A DNA stretch of 32,028 nucleotides from Nostoc sp. NMS7 (GCF_017115085.1 NZ_JABXKJ010000203.1:1-32028), one strand, 5' to 3'. Counted from the stretch's first letter, positions 17,528 to 26,249 are shown. Made by a program: numbers and translations. The notes: generated by a model not told the origin, from the sequence alone.

Positions 17528-17884
17528 GTGGCAGAGTTATATTGGATTATGCAGATCAACTTAGTTCCAGTATGTGAACCTGGTGTTTCCTACGGTGGCG
17601 AGATGATGAGAGATGCAATCACTCGGTTCAGGAAGCGGCTGCTTGCTGTTATTATTGTTTGCCCCGAAGAAGATTTTGAATATTCAGATGAAGAAGCCAG
17701 ACCTGATAACATTACTCGTGTCCATATTAATGCTGCGATCGCTTTATTTCGTGAGCCAGGAACTATCGGGCAAGTCACAGGATTCATTCATGAAAACGGA
17801 ATGAACATTAATATATCTGGCACAGGCGGTTGGTATGGGCAAGAGTTTATGAAATGCTTGACTCAAAATAATATCCAGCCTTGA
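17528..17884 (+). CDS. Hypothetical protein, 3' end at an IS remnant junction
   Basis: I do not recognise this protein of up to 118 aa. A GTG at 17528 opens the frame; an ATG at 17549 (MQINLVPVCEPGVSYGGEM) is the more likely start. TTGACT (17468-17473) and TATACT (17493-17498, spacing 19) could be its promoter. It is soluble and mixed alpha/beta, with a conserved-looking GWYGQEFMKCL near the end. Its TGA stop falls exactly where similarity to the adjacent IS630-type transposase begins, so the original C terminus may be missing. Codon use is normal for the window. Confidence 0.55.
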   Translation: MAELYWIMQINLVPVCEPGVSYGGEMMRDAITRFRKRLLAVIIVCPEEDFEYSDEEARPDNITRVHINAAIALFREPGTIGQVTGFIHENGMNINISGTGGWYGQEFMKCLTQNNIQP

Positions 17885-18240
17885 CTTTTGGTCCACTCCA
17901 TAACCCACCGTCATCTGGAGGTGATTGTAATTGTTCATAAAGTTGCTTTTGCTGTTCTGGAGTTAAGGCTTTTTGTTTCCCTCCAGGGCTATTTTTATGT
18001 CCGTCTACAATGCCTTCTACACCCAGAACATTGTAACAGCGAGCAATTTTTCGTACCCAATCAGTACTAAAACCTGTAATGGCTGCTACTTGCTCTACTT
18101 TCATTGGTTTTCCTGGTCGGCTCAACAGACGAATCACCAACCATCGGGTGCGTTCTTTTACGTCTCTACAACGACGGTAGCGCCCTTGTTAATTCTGCGT
18201 AGTTCAAGTGAGGAATGATTTTAATCCGAGTACGAGGCAT
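17883..18240 (-). pseudogene. IS630-type transposase remnant (5' part only, frameshifted)
   Basis: On the minus strand an ATG at 18240 opens MPRTRIKIIPHLNYAELTR. One extra G near 18186-18190 then shifts the frame, and similarity resumes as RYRRCRDVKERTRWLVIRLL and the helix-turn-helix stretch VEQVAAITGFSTDWVRKIA. It continues to GGLWSGPKV, where the protein stops matching the family at about 17883. The catalytic DDE half, roughly two thirds of a normal gene, is absent. This is a decayed, truncated insertion sequence, and the loss of its distal half coincides with the 3' end of the neighbouring 118-aa gene. Confidence 0.8.
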
Positions 18241-18337
18241 AGCTGTACACCGATTTTACTTCTACTAAATAATACTATCTATTGCAACTTGGTATAATAC
18301 TGCTTTTTATCGTACTTTCTGGCATGAGATTGCAAGT

Positions 18338-18847
18338 TTGCGAGTATTGAATAAACTCAGTGTGCCAGACTCGAAAGCCAAGAAAACTCTGAGAAGGCAT
18401 ATTTATGTTGGTGTAATAGCCTGTCTCGAAACTTACCTATCTGATGCGTTTATAAATACGGTTTTGTCGAACAAAGAATATTTTAGTTCCTTTTTTACCT
18501 CATTCAAAGACTTTAAAGAACAAAAACTTGGGATGAACGAACTTCTTGACGTTGCTAACAAAGCAGAAGAAATAGCCAAAAAGGCAATGTTAGAAGTCCT
18601 TTACCATAACTTACCTAAAGTTAGTAAGATGTACGAGGCAACACTTAATATCGTATTTCCAAATTTCTCTGAAATTCAGAAAGCTGTATTAATAAGGCAC
18701 GATTTAGTACATAGGAATGGAAAAACAAAAGACGGAAAAGAGATTATTATTGATGACATAATGGTTGATGATCTTATCTCTAAAGTTGAAAGCTTCATTA
18801 GTGAAATCGACCAAAGATTGAACGAGAAAGATAACCATAACGCTTAA
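18338..18847 (+). CDS. HEPN-domain protein (RiboL-PSP-HEPN-like)
   Basis: A 169-aa helical protein with the HEPN RNase signature R-x4-H at R120-H125 (IRHDLVHRNGKTKDG), matching the RiboL-PSP/MAE_28990-like HEPN families. The N-terminal helix HIYVGVIACLETYLSDAFIN is also typical. HEPN proteins of this kind are often toxins or defence-related RNases. The start is a TTG at 18338 with no clear ribosome binding site. The frame stays open upstream to 18269 without ATG or GTG, directly beside the IS630 remnant, so the original N terminus may have been lost. It is AT-rich relative to its neighbours and has no obvious antitoxin (such as MNT) next to it. Confidence 0.72.
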   Translation: MRVLNKLSVPDSKAKKTLRRHIYVGVIACLETYLSDAFINTVLSNKEYFSSFFTSFKDFKEQKLGMNELLDVANKAEEIAKKAMLEVLYHNLPKVSKMYEATLNIVFPNFSEIQKAVLIRHDLVHRNGKTKDGKEIIIDDIMVDDLISKVESFISEIDQRLNEKDNHNA

Positions 18848-18867
18848 TTTATTTACTATTGAGTAAA

Positions 18868-19560
18868 TCAAGACCATTTTCGCAGATTTTTATGTACGCC
18901 TGCCAAATACCACATATAATCATCAATCTTGTAATTATCAGCAGCTTTAACTATATATTCCTGAGCTAAATCAAGGTTATTCTGGGCTTCATAATATAAT
19001 CCCAAGTAAAGATGACTGTAAAAATTTCCCTTTATCCCTTCTGATTGACCGACAGTTAAAACATCATCTGGTGTACAATTTCCTGCATACAAATCATATA
19101 CGCGCTGCATAATACGTCGAGGGTCATTTTTTACAGTTAGTAAAGATTTTTGTGCCTCTTCAACACCTAAGGAACGAGCTATGCAGAGATATCGCCATAC
19201 TGTTTCTTCGACATCTTGAGCATTCACTGTCAAATCTATTTCAAATTGTTCAGCGCCCTCAGCAAATCTTTCTGCATAATAGTACGATAATCCACGTTGC
19301 CAGAGGTAGGGTTTGATACGGGTATCCAATTGCTCTGCTATGTCAAAATCTTGAATAGATTCATCAATCTTGGCTACTTGAAAGTTAACCATGCCTCGAC
19401 GAATGTAAGCATTAGGATTTTTCGGTTGATTGCGAATGGTTTCGTTCCAGCGCTGGAGTTGATTTTCCAGAGAATTTGAAAAAAACATGAGTTTGTTGAA
19501 TTGGAATAAGATGCGATCGCCTAGATTACGACAAAAAGCGATCGCATTGAGCATCTGCAA
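18868..19560 (-). CDS. TPR-repeat protein (NlpI-like)
   Basis: A 230-aa tetratricopeptide-repeat protein, a helical scaffold for protein-protein contacts. Repeats are recognisable as NPNAYIRRGMVNFQVAKIDES, then KPYLWQRGLSYYYAERFAEG and, near the C terminus, FYSHLYLGLYYEAQNNLDLA. The spacing resembles NlpI-type proteins. I see no convincing signal peptide from either the first ATG or the ATG at 19488 (MFFSNSLENQLQRW), which is an equally likely start because the first 24 codons include two HIP1-like sequences and look unconserved. It is convergent with the HEPN gene and divergent from the SDR gene. The partner is unknown. Confidence 0.8.
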   Translation of the reverse strand: MQMLNAIAFCRNLGDRILFQFNKLMFFSNSLENQLQRWNETIRNQPKNPNAYIRRGMVNFQVAKIDESIQDFDIAEQLDTRIKPYLWQRGLSYYYAERFAEGAEQFEIDLTVNAQDVEETVWRYLCIARSLGVEEAQKSLLTVKNDPRRIMQRVYDLYAGNCTPDDVLTVGQSEGIKGNFYSHLYLGLYYEAQNNLDLAQEYIVKAADNYKIDDYMWYLAGVHKNLRKWS

Positions 19561-19614
19561 GATAAACTATTAGGTTATTGATAGCTTGAAAATAAAAAAT
19601 CCGCAGAATTATAA

Positions 19615-20403
19615 ATGAGCGATGCCTACGATCGGCTACGCCGACGCTGGACACTGACAGGAAAGAAAGCACTGGTTACAGGTGCCACCAAAGGCATTGG
19701 ACTAGCTGTTGCCAATGAGTTCTTATCTCTGGGTGCAGAAGTCACAATTGTGGCACGGAATTCTCAGGATGTTGACCAACAACTAATTATCTGGCAACAA
19801 GCAGGATTACCTGCTTATGGGATTACGGCAGATGTTGCAACCCCTGATGGTCGTCAAGTCATCTTTGAGAAGGTTAGCAAAATCTGGGAGAAATTAGACA
19901 TCCTGGTTAATAATGTCGGAACTAATATTAGTAAAAAATTGGTAGACTATACTTTATCTGAGTATGAGTTCATTATCCAGACAAACCAGACATCAATTTT
20001 TGAGATTTGTCGTCTGTTTTATCCTCTGCTTCAAAATGGGGAAAACAGCAGCATTGTGAATATAAGTTCTGTGGCGGGTTTAGTCTCGAATCGTACAGGC
20101 GCTCCTTATGGTATGACTAAAGCGGCTATAAATCAACTGACGCGATCGCTATCAGTTGAATGGGCTTCAGATCATATTAGGGTAAATACCGTAGCACCTT
20201 GGGCTATTCGCACGCCTCTAACCGAATCTGTACTCGATAACCAAGATTTTCTCAAATTAGTTCTATCCCAAACACCTATGGGAAGAGTTGGTCAACCAGA
20301 AGAAGTAGCGGGTTTAGTGGCATTTCTTTGTATGCCTGCGGCATCTTTCATCACTGGACAATGTATCACCGTTGATGGTGGATTTTTGGCTTTCGGTTTT
20401 TAA
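19615..20403 (+). CDS. SDR-family oxidoreductase (tropinone reductase-like)
   Basis: A 262-aa short-chain dehydrogenase/reductase with a complete classical motif set: the dinucleotide-binding TGATKGIG (residues about 22-29), the NNVG strand, the catalytic Ser in NISSVAG, the YGMTK Tyr/Lys pair, and the C-terminal [11 protein letters not shown]. The N terminus ([20 protein letters not shown]) matches the tropinone reductase-like branch found in plants and cyanobacteria. Cofactor and substrate cannot be set by eye; the Arg in VARNS after the second strand suggests NADP(H). ATG at 19615. Probably cytoplasmic and transcribed alone. Confidence 0.92.
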   Translation: MSDAYDRLRRRWTLTGKKALVTGATKGIGLAVANEFLSLGAEVTIVARNSQDVDQQLIIWQQAGLPAYGITADVATPDGRQVIFEKVSKIWEKLDILVNNVGTNISKKLVDYTLSEYEFIIQTNQTSIFEICRLFYPLLQNGENSSIVNISSVAGLVSNRTGAPYGMTKAAINQLTRSLSVEWASDHIRVNTVAPWAIRTPLTESVLDNQDFLKLVLSQTPMGRVGQPEEVAGLVAFLCMPAASFITGQCITVDGGFLAFGF

Positions 20404-20496
20404 GTCTCAAAGCGAGATTTATCCACGAGGTAGAAGAAACTACTTGCATAATTTAGTATTGTAAAATTGGTGTCTTAAAATCAGGAAAAAACGCTC

Positions 20497-21216
20497 GTGG
20501 TTCCCATTAGAGATAATAATCCGACAAAAATCACACCTTATGTAACTTATGGACTGATTGCTGTCAACGTCCTCGCTTTTCTTTATGAAGCAAATCTTCC
20601 CCCACAAGCATTAAATGGATTTTTACACCTTGCGGCTGTAGTTCCACGAGAACTGACTTTAAGCTTTGGCGGTATCTCTCTACATCAACCAGTCCCAGAG
20701 TGGGCAACTTTGATTACCTCACAATTTTTGCACGGTGGTTTATTACACTTAGCTGGCAATATGCTGTTTCTTTGGATTTTTGGTAACAACGTTGAAGATA
20801 AATTAGGTCATGCCAAATATTTACTGTTTTATTTATCTTGTGGTGTTTTAGCATCTTTAACCCAGTGGTTCTTCGCTCAAGATTCTAGCATTCCTTCTTT
20901 GGGTGCGAGTGGTGCGATCGCAGGCGTCATGGGTGCATACATTCTCCGCTTTCCCAACGCCGAAGTTCTCGGTGTTGTACCTTTAGGGTTTTTCTTCCCA
21001 ACTTTCCGCGTTCGGGCCTATTTCTTTTTGGGATTCTGGTTTCTCGAACAAGCTTTCTACGGATTTGCTAGTCTCGAAACACCTACTAACATCGGTATGG
21101 AAAGCGGCGGTATTGCCTACTGGGCCCATGCAGGCGGGTTTATCTTTGGGGCAATTCTCGGTCCACTGTTGGGTTTATTTAGCGATAAATCCCAGGAAGA
21201 ATCTTGGTATAAGTAA
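20497..21216 (+). CDS. Rhomboid family intramembrane serine protease (copy 1)
   Basis: A 239-aa integral membrane protease that cleaves transmembrane substrates. Six hydrophobic segments are visible. The catalytic Ser is in GASGAIAG and the catalytic His in YWAHAGGFIFG; the oxyanion-side HGGLLHLAGNMLFLWIFG is also present. The GTG start at 20497 is preceded by AGGA 11 bases upstream, and the N terminus VPIRDNNPTKITPYVTYGLI matches the second copy downstream. A tandem paralogue follows after 127 bp. The physiological substrate is unknown. Confidence 0.93.
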   Translation: MVPIRDNNPTKITPYVTYGLIAVNVLAFLYEANLPPQALNGFLHLAAVVPRELTLSFGGISLHQPVPEWATLITSQFLHGGLLHLAGNMLFLWIFGNNVEDKLGHAKYLLFYLSCGVLASLTQWFFAQDSSIPSLGASGAIAGVMGAYILRFPNAEVLGVVPLGFFFPTFRVRAYFFLGFWFLEQAFYGFASLETPTNIGMESGGIAYWAHAGGFIFGAILGPLLGLFSDKSQEESWYK

Positions 21217-21343
21217 TTCTTCATGGTATCGTAGCGCCCCTGAATTATACTGGTTAATTTAACAGGTGAAATTGCCTAAACTTCGCAAATCCCAGCCGTA
21301 CAGGGTATATTGCAGTTAGTGAATAAATTTAGGAAAAACACCT

Positions 21344-22015
21344 GTGTTTCCCCTCTACGATGAAAATCCAACGCGAATCACCCCGTATTTTACCTACGGG
21401 TTAATTGGCATGAATATTTTAGTTTTTATTCACGAGGTGAACCTATCACAGCCACAATTAAGTCAGTTTTTAAGTCAGTATGCAGTAATACCTCAAGAGT
21501 TAACCACCAATTGGAGTGGAGAATGGATAACGTTATTTACGTCGCAATTCTTACACGGCGGTTGGTGGCACTTAATCTCGAATATGTTGTTTCTCTGGGT
21601 TTTTGGCAACAATATTGAAGATCGATTAGGTCATTTCAAATATCTGATTTTTTATTTAGCGTGTGGTGCTTTAGCTGCCTTGTCTCAATGGTTTATTGGG
21701 ATGAATTCTGAGATTCCTTCTTTGGGCGCAAGTGGTGCAATTTCTGGGGTTTTAGGTGCGTATATTATCCGCTTTCCCCACGCGAGAGTTAGGACTTTAG
21801 TTTTTTTGGGGTTTTTCATCACCACAATCAGAATTCCAGCACTAATCATAATTGGACTTTTCTTTGTGCAAAATGTGATCTCCGGTCTTGCTACCTTGCA
21901 AACAGCCGCTAAGATGAGCGTGGAAACTGGTGGAGTTGCTTATTGGGCGCACATCGGTGGTTTTGTTTTTGGGGTAATTCTCGCTCCCCTATTAGGGTTG
22001 TTTAGGCGTGACTAA
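21344..22015 (+). CDS. Rhomboid family intramembrane serine protease (copy 2)
   Basis: A 223-aa paralogue of the preceding gene, about 50% identical by eye, with the same catalytic Ser (GASGAISG) and His (YWAHIGGFVFG) and the HGGWWHLISNMLFLWVFG segment. It also starts with GTG after an AGGAAAAACACCT leader very like that of copy 1, which supports duplication of the gene together with its ribosome binding site. Copy 2 is shorter in the first loop (no GGISLHQPVPE) and at the C terminus. Both copies look catalytically competent, so they may differ in substrate. Confidence 0.93.
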   Translation: MFPLYDENPTRITPYFTYGLIGMNILVFIHEVNLSQPQLSQFLSQYAVIPQELTTNWSGEWITLFTSQFLHGGWWHLISNMLFLWVFGNNIEDRLGHFKYLIFYLACGALAALSQWFIGMNSEIPSLGASGAISGVLGAYIIRFPHARVRTLVFLGFFITTIRIPALIIIGLFFVQNVISGLATLQTAAKMSVETGGVAYWAHIGGFVFGVILAPLLGLFRRD

Positions 22016-22052
22016 GTACAAAATTTAATTAATTTGTAGGCAATTCTCTGTG

Positions 22053-22298
22053 TAAGGAACTTCCAAATAAAAAAATATCCAAAAATTTCTTGTGGTGCGG
22101 GCATCTTGCCCGCTAATCACCAAGGACGGGCAAGACTTTGGCGTGAGCGCTACTTCTCTTCTTAGGCTGCGCCAACGACAACGCTACTTCGACGTTGCTC
22201 AGTACCCTTCGGCAAGCTCAGGGCAGGCAAAGTCAGTACAAGTCAGTCGAACGCTGCCCATCCCACAAATGGAATAATTTATTTTTTGGAGTTCCCTA
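22053..22298. mobile_element. Probable MITE with ~25-bp terminal inverted repeats
   Basis: The left end GGAACTTCCAAATAAA (from 22056) and the right end, read inverted as GGAACTCCAAAAAATAAAT (to 22296), form imperfect ~25-bp terminal inverted repeats. The outer bases TA on both sides could be a TA target duplication, as in IS630/Tc1-type MITEs. The interior (about 245 bp) encodes nothing convincing. It contains a GCGGGCA/TTGCCCGC hairpin near 22097-22113 and a diverged copy (22152-22243) of the sequence duplicated at 27366-27563. Confidence 0.65.
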
Positions 22299-22492
22299 AC
22301 TCTGCGCGACGGCAGTTGCTACAACGGGGAGCCACCCCCTTGCGGAGGTTCCCTCCGTTGGGGGGAGTGGTGTGGGAACCGCGGCAACGCGCTACCTCCC
22401 CTATGCGTTAAAACTTCTACCCTCAATTTGCCAAGGTTTTACCCAAAGCTGTACAAGCAATTTCAACTTGGCAATTGACTATTTGTAAACTA
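22299..22492. repeat. GC-rich dispersed repeat with inverted repeat
   Basis: Between the MITE and the 3' end of wzc lies a GC-rich stretch with an imperfect inverted repeat (CCACCCCCTTGCGGA near 22332 against TCCGTTGGGGGGAGTGG ending at 22370). This type of sequence is typical of multicopy Nostoc repeats. It may serve as the transcript end for the polysaccharide locus, but no T-tract follows on the minus strand. Confidence 0.5.
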
Positions 22493-24682
22493 TTAGTTTT
22501 TGCTGGCACTCGCGGAAACTTCTTCTGATTCTTCTACAATTTTCGATTTTACGTCAGATGTAAATGTTGATGATTGTGCAACTTCTTCAGGTAGAGAAAC
22601 AATAATATCAGCGCCATTGATAATTACTCCCAATAACCCCAGTTCCGATTCAACCAATTGATCAATAGCCTCACCTAGCATATTCTCTTCTGTATAGTGT
22701 GGTCGCGTCACTAATACAATCCCATCGCTGTAAGGTTGGATTAACAAAGGGTCATTGGATATGCTCAGAGAACTAGTATCTAAAATAACTAAATCAAAAC
22801 GTTCGCGGACATCTTCGATCAGCCGCCGCATTTCGCTAGATTCAAGAATAGCAGCTGATTGCCGCACAGGGCCAGGGCTGGGAAGAATGTATAAATTTTC
22901 CACATCAGGAACTAAACGAATACATTCACTTAAGTTAGCGTAATAACGCAGGGGTTCAAGAGTGGCGTTGGGGTCAGGAATTACTTTCAGGGATGTACAA
23001 CAAGAAGCCGATCGCAAATCTGTTTCGATAATCAAGGTTCTTTTACCAGCACGGGCTGAAGCTATACCCAAGTTATATGCACTTGCCGTTTTACCCTCTA
23101 GGCTACTGGTGCTAGTAATCAACACCACCTTTAAGTTTTTACCACCAATCCGGCGCAGATTACTACGGAATTTCTCATAAAATTCTAAATAAGGAGAATC
23201 GGCAGAAAGTAGCACAGGCACCGCTTCAAGCTGCAAATCATCAACTGGCATTAAAGGCAATTCTCCCAACAATGCCACTTCCCGTTGTTTGAGGCTCTCG
23301 CGGATATCTTCCCTGGTTTTGAAAGTCGCTTCCATCGCTCCCAAAAAAAATATCACCCCGCCACCAATCAACACACCTAAGAAACCACCTACAGCAAGGA
23401 TAATAGGCACACTCTTGGGAGGTTTGATGTCAGCAACGAATGTGGGGAGTCTGGCAATGCTGAGGCTGCTAGTGGTTTCTGCCTCTGCGGTTTTAGCATC
23501 GGTTAACTTCACCTGCATTTGGTCATAGATGGCCTTTTTGAGTGTAACCTCCTGTTCTAAACGCGATCGCTCTAATTGCTTATTGGGTATCAGAGAATAC
23601 TCTCGCCGCAGTCGCGCTTCTTGTTGAATTTCTTGGGCTAGTTGTTGTTGCAGCGTCTCCCCTTGGGTTTGCAAAGACACCATTTGGTTTGCCAACTGCT
23701 GACGTGCTGGATCTAAGCTACTTTGGCTGCGAATATTTGCAAGGTTACCCGGAAGCGGAGCTACCGTACCTTCACCACCTAACACCTCTGCGGCACGTTG
23801 TTGCAGCAATTCCTCAGCAGCTTGTTTCTGACGCAGCAACTGAACCATCGTTGGGTGTTCCGGTCGTAAATCTTTTCTGAGTACGGCGATTTGCGACTCA
23901 CTTTGATAAATTTGCGATCGCAAGTTGGCAATAATTGGATCGGCACTCAAAGCAGAAGAAACATAAGCCTGTCCGACTGTTAAGCCTAACTTATTTTGTA
24001 AACTGCGAACTTGACCATCAACCCCAGAAATAGTTAATTGAATTTGCCGTTGCAGATTTTGGCTGGCAGTAATAGCACTTAACAAACTGCCATTCTCGGC
24101 TGCTAATATTGCCGTTCGCTCGATGCGATCGTACTGTTCCAACTTCTTTTCAGCAATTTGCAAATCCCGTTTAGCTTGTGGTGTGCGATCGTTAATCTTT
24201 CGAATAATTGCCTGTAATCGCCCAGTATTGATATCACTGCTCAACTTGATCATTGATTGCATCAATTCTGTCAAGACCTGTATAGCTCTTTTAGCGTCAG
24301 TATCTACATATTTCAATTCCAAGATACTAGATTCCAATTCTCCAGTCCTGGGGGTTTTTTTAGGTAAAGTAAGGGCAATACTGTCAGCAAGCTTTTTCGG
24401 ATTGACACCGGCTTTCTCTGCCACTCCTGCAATTATCTGGTTTGATAGTAAAACATCTTCATTCAGTTCCTTTCCTTGCTGTTGGATTTGACTACCAGTT
24501 GTAGAGAAAGAAACTGGTGGGCCACTATAGGTAAGTGCAGCAGATCCGATATAACTAATAGGTGGCTCTGGTTGCATAGCCACCACAGTTGACCCTGCTA
24601 CAACTAAAGCAAAACTGGCTAGTCCAATCCACTTATATTTCTCAAAAGCAATCAGATAACGCTTAACAATTGGTGGGGTCAT
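22493..24682 (-). CDS. Wzc/GumC-like polysaccharide co-polymerase with BY-kinase-like domain
   Basis: A ~729-aa inner-membrane protein that controls polysaccharide chain length and export. Transmembrane helices lie near residues 20-40 (GLASFALVVAGSTVVAM) and 415-440 (ILAVGGFLGVLIGGGVIFFL), flanking a Wzz-type periplasmic region with long coiled coils. The C-terminal ~230 residues are an ATPase of the bacterial tyrosine-kinase type: a modified Walker A (TSSLEGKTASAYNL), Walker A' (IIETDLR) and Walker B (LVILDTSS). The usual PGEGKST reads SLEGKTA, and the C-terminal tail has no tyrosine cluster, so autophosphorylation is doubtful. The ATG at 24682 has GGAG ten bases upstream; a TTG at 24703 is less likely. 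It lies downstream of the Wza-like gene. Confidence 0.88.
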   Translation of the reverse strand: MTPPIVKRYLIAFEKYKWIGLASFALVVAGSTVVAMQPEPPISYIGSAALTYSGPPVSFSTTGSQIQQQGKELNEDVLLSNQIIAGVAEKAGVNPKKLADSIALTLPKKTPRTGELESSILELKYVDTDAKRAIQVLTELMQSMIKLSSDINTGRLQAIIRKINDRTPQAKRDLQIAEKKLEQYDRIERTAILAAENGSLLSAITASQNLQRQIQLTISGVDGQVRSLQNKLGLTVGQAYVSSALSADPIIANLRSQIYQSESQIAVLRKDLRPEHPTMVQLLRQKQAAEELLQQRAAEVLGGEGTVAPLPGNLANIRSQSSLDPARQQLANQMVSLQTQGETLQQQLAQEIQQEARLRREYSLIPNKQLERSRLEQEVTLKKAIYDQMQVKLTDAKTAEAETTSSLSIARLPTFVADIKPPKSVPIILAVGGFLGVLIGGGVIFFLGAMEATFKTREDIRESLKQREVALLGELPLMPVDDLQLEAVPVLLSADSPYLEFYEKFRSNLRRIGGKNLKVVLITSTSSLEGKTASAYNLGIASARAGKRTLIIETDLRSASCCTSLKVIPDPNATLEPLRYYANLSECIRLVPDVENLYILPSPGPVRQSAAILESSEMRRLIEDVRERFDLVILDTSSLSISNDPLLIQPYSDGIVLVTRPHYTEENMLGEAIDQLVESELGLLGVIINGADIIVSLPEEVAQSSTFTSDVKSKIVEESEEVSASASKN

Positions 24683-24887
24683 GGTCGCTTCACTCCAATT
24701 CAAAATTCAAAATTAGGAAGCACCAAACTCAAGATAGTGGCTTTGATACAAGCACACTATCAACTTCCTACTGTATATATCGGTTGATCTCTTTAATATT
24801 TTTCTATTAATGAATTCAAACATAAGTTGGAGATGTGGCTTGCTCCACTCCCAACTATTTCCAGATTGTATCCTGATTTTATAATTA

Positions 24888-26249
24888 CTAATTTGATCCA
24901 TTGCCACCGACGTTTCTAAAAAATTGCAGAAAAGATTGGACATTGAAGAAAGGTTGGGTAATGGTAGTCAGTAAATTAGTAATCTTACTGATCAGGTTCC
25001 GACCAACAACAATAACATCATTATCTTGAAGTGGCACATTTTGAGAGGCATCACCGCCTAGAGCTTTTTTAGCATCAAGTTTCTGGGTAACAGCTTTGCC
25101 TTGTTCAGAATCAAAGCGAACCAGAGCGATATCCCGGAGATTAGCAGAGTCGAGATTTACTCCTCCCAAAGCATCTACAAATGTACTGCCGTTAGGCAAC
25201 GCTTGAGTGGTAAAACCTCCCCCAGCGTAGTTTAAAACTCGGACTCTAATCTGTGGTGTGGCCAAGGATGAACGTGCTACTAAATTGCGGTCATAACCAT
25301 CATCATTACCAACTTCACGACGGGGCACGAGTACCGCATCTCCATCTTGTAAGCGTAAATTAGGGATTGAACCGCCATTTTGCAGTGCTGCATATAAGTC
25401 AATCCTTTGTGAAATCACCGAACCATCGATTAACTTCCGGCGTACTTGCACTTGTCGCAGGTCTGCATTCAACGTTGAACCACCAGATATTAGCAAGGCA
25501 TCAGCAACGCGGGGTGTTGATGAATTAATCGGATAAATTCCTGGTTTAAATATTTCCCCACTAATAGTAACTTGAACTGGTCGCGTCCCTGCCAAGGATA
25601 CTACCACGATTGGATCTGGTACAACGCGACTCAAACCCAAGCGAATTTTTTCTTGAGCTTCTTCCAAAGTTAAACCTTGTAATGACACCGTTCCCACTTG
25701 CGGCACTACAATGTTACCTTCTGGACTAATTGCAGCTTGAAAACTGAGGTCTTGACGCTGCGTTGCTAAACCTAAAACTATTACCGGATCAACTACATAA
25801 CGATTTAAACCCAAGCGAATTTTTTCTTGAGCTTCTTGTAAAGTTAAACCTTGTAAGGAAACTGTTCCCAGTAACGGCACCACAATATTACCTTCTGGGT
25901 TGATTAAAGCTTGAAAGCTCAAATCTGGAAAGCGCTGAACTGAAACGCTAATTCCATCTCCTATTCCTAAGCGGTATGGGCCAGGAGGACGCTGAAGCAC
26001 AACGCCAATTACATCTCCTGGCCCCAAGAGGTAGCGGCTGAGTTGGGGGGAAATTTCGTCATTTGCACCTGGAGGCACAACCTCAGTACCTGGCAGTGGC
26101 GAGGGGGGTTGCGCTGGTGATTGTCCTTGAGATGGAAAAGGCAGGGCAACGACAAGTTGGATAGGTGTTGTTAAGAAAACTCCTATTTGAAGACTGACAA
26201 AACACAGGGCGCTGAATCCACGCATATAAGAACTGGGATCTATGAACAT
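24888..26249 (-). CDS. Polysaccharide export protein (Wza-like, SLBB) with internal duplication
   Basis: A 453-aa exporter of the Wza/polysaccharide-biosynthesis-export family, forming the periplasmic/outer-membrane conduit. A signal sequence lies within residues 9-36; the true start could be the ATG at 26225 (MRGFSALCFVSLQ). A Pro-rich linker is followed by the export domain (YLLGPGDVIGV), whose strand-helix unit DLSFQA-I-PEGNIVVP...LTL-EAQEKIRLGL is present twice in tandem with a 58-aa (174-bp) period and ~74% identity. SLBB-type domains follow (VTISGEIFKPGIYPI; VRVLNYAGGG). The C-terminal end FRNVGGNGSN is not a membrane anchor. It belongs with the wzc gene and the exosortase genes upstream. 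Confidence 0.9.
   Translation of the reverse strand: MFIDPSSYMRGFSALCFVSLQIGVFLTTPIQLVVALPFPSQGQSPAQPPSPLPGTEVVPPGANDEISPQLSRYLLGPGDVIGVVLQRPPGPYRLGIGDGISVSVQRFPDLSFQALINPEGNIVVPLLGTVSLQGLTLQEAQEKIRLGLNRYVVDPVIVLGLATQRQDLSFQAAISPEGNIVVPQVGTVSLQGLTLEEAQEKIRLGLSRVVPDPIVVVSLAGTRPVQVTISGEIFKPGIYPINSSTPRVADALLISGGSTLNADLRQVQVRRKLIDGSVISQRIDLYAALQNGGSIPNLRLQDGDAVLVPRREVGNDDGYDRNLVARSSLATPQIRVRVLNYAGGGFTTQALPNGSTFVDALGGVNLDSANLRDIALVRFDSEQGKAVTQKLDAKKALGGDASQNVPLQDNDVIVVGRNLISKITNLLTTITQPFFNVQSFLQFFRNVGGNGSN
25604..25951 (-). repeat. In-gene 174-bp tandem duplication in the Wza-like gene
   Basis: Two consecutive 174-bp units encode near-identical 58-aa modules; for example AAACCCAAGCGAATTTTTTC occurs at 25633 and again at 25807 on the plus strand. 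The high DNA similarity suggests a fairly recent in-frame duplication or ongoing gene conversion. Confidence 0.8.

Noticed and set aside
22092..22277. 61-aa plus-strand ORF inside the MITE
   Set aside because: It translates the repeat family; no start context and no protein-like conservation.
24713..24943. Minus-strand ORF between wzc and the wza-like gene
   Set aside because: It overlaps the end of the wza-like gene, resembles no known family, and lies in AT-rich intergenic DNA without a ribosome binding site.
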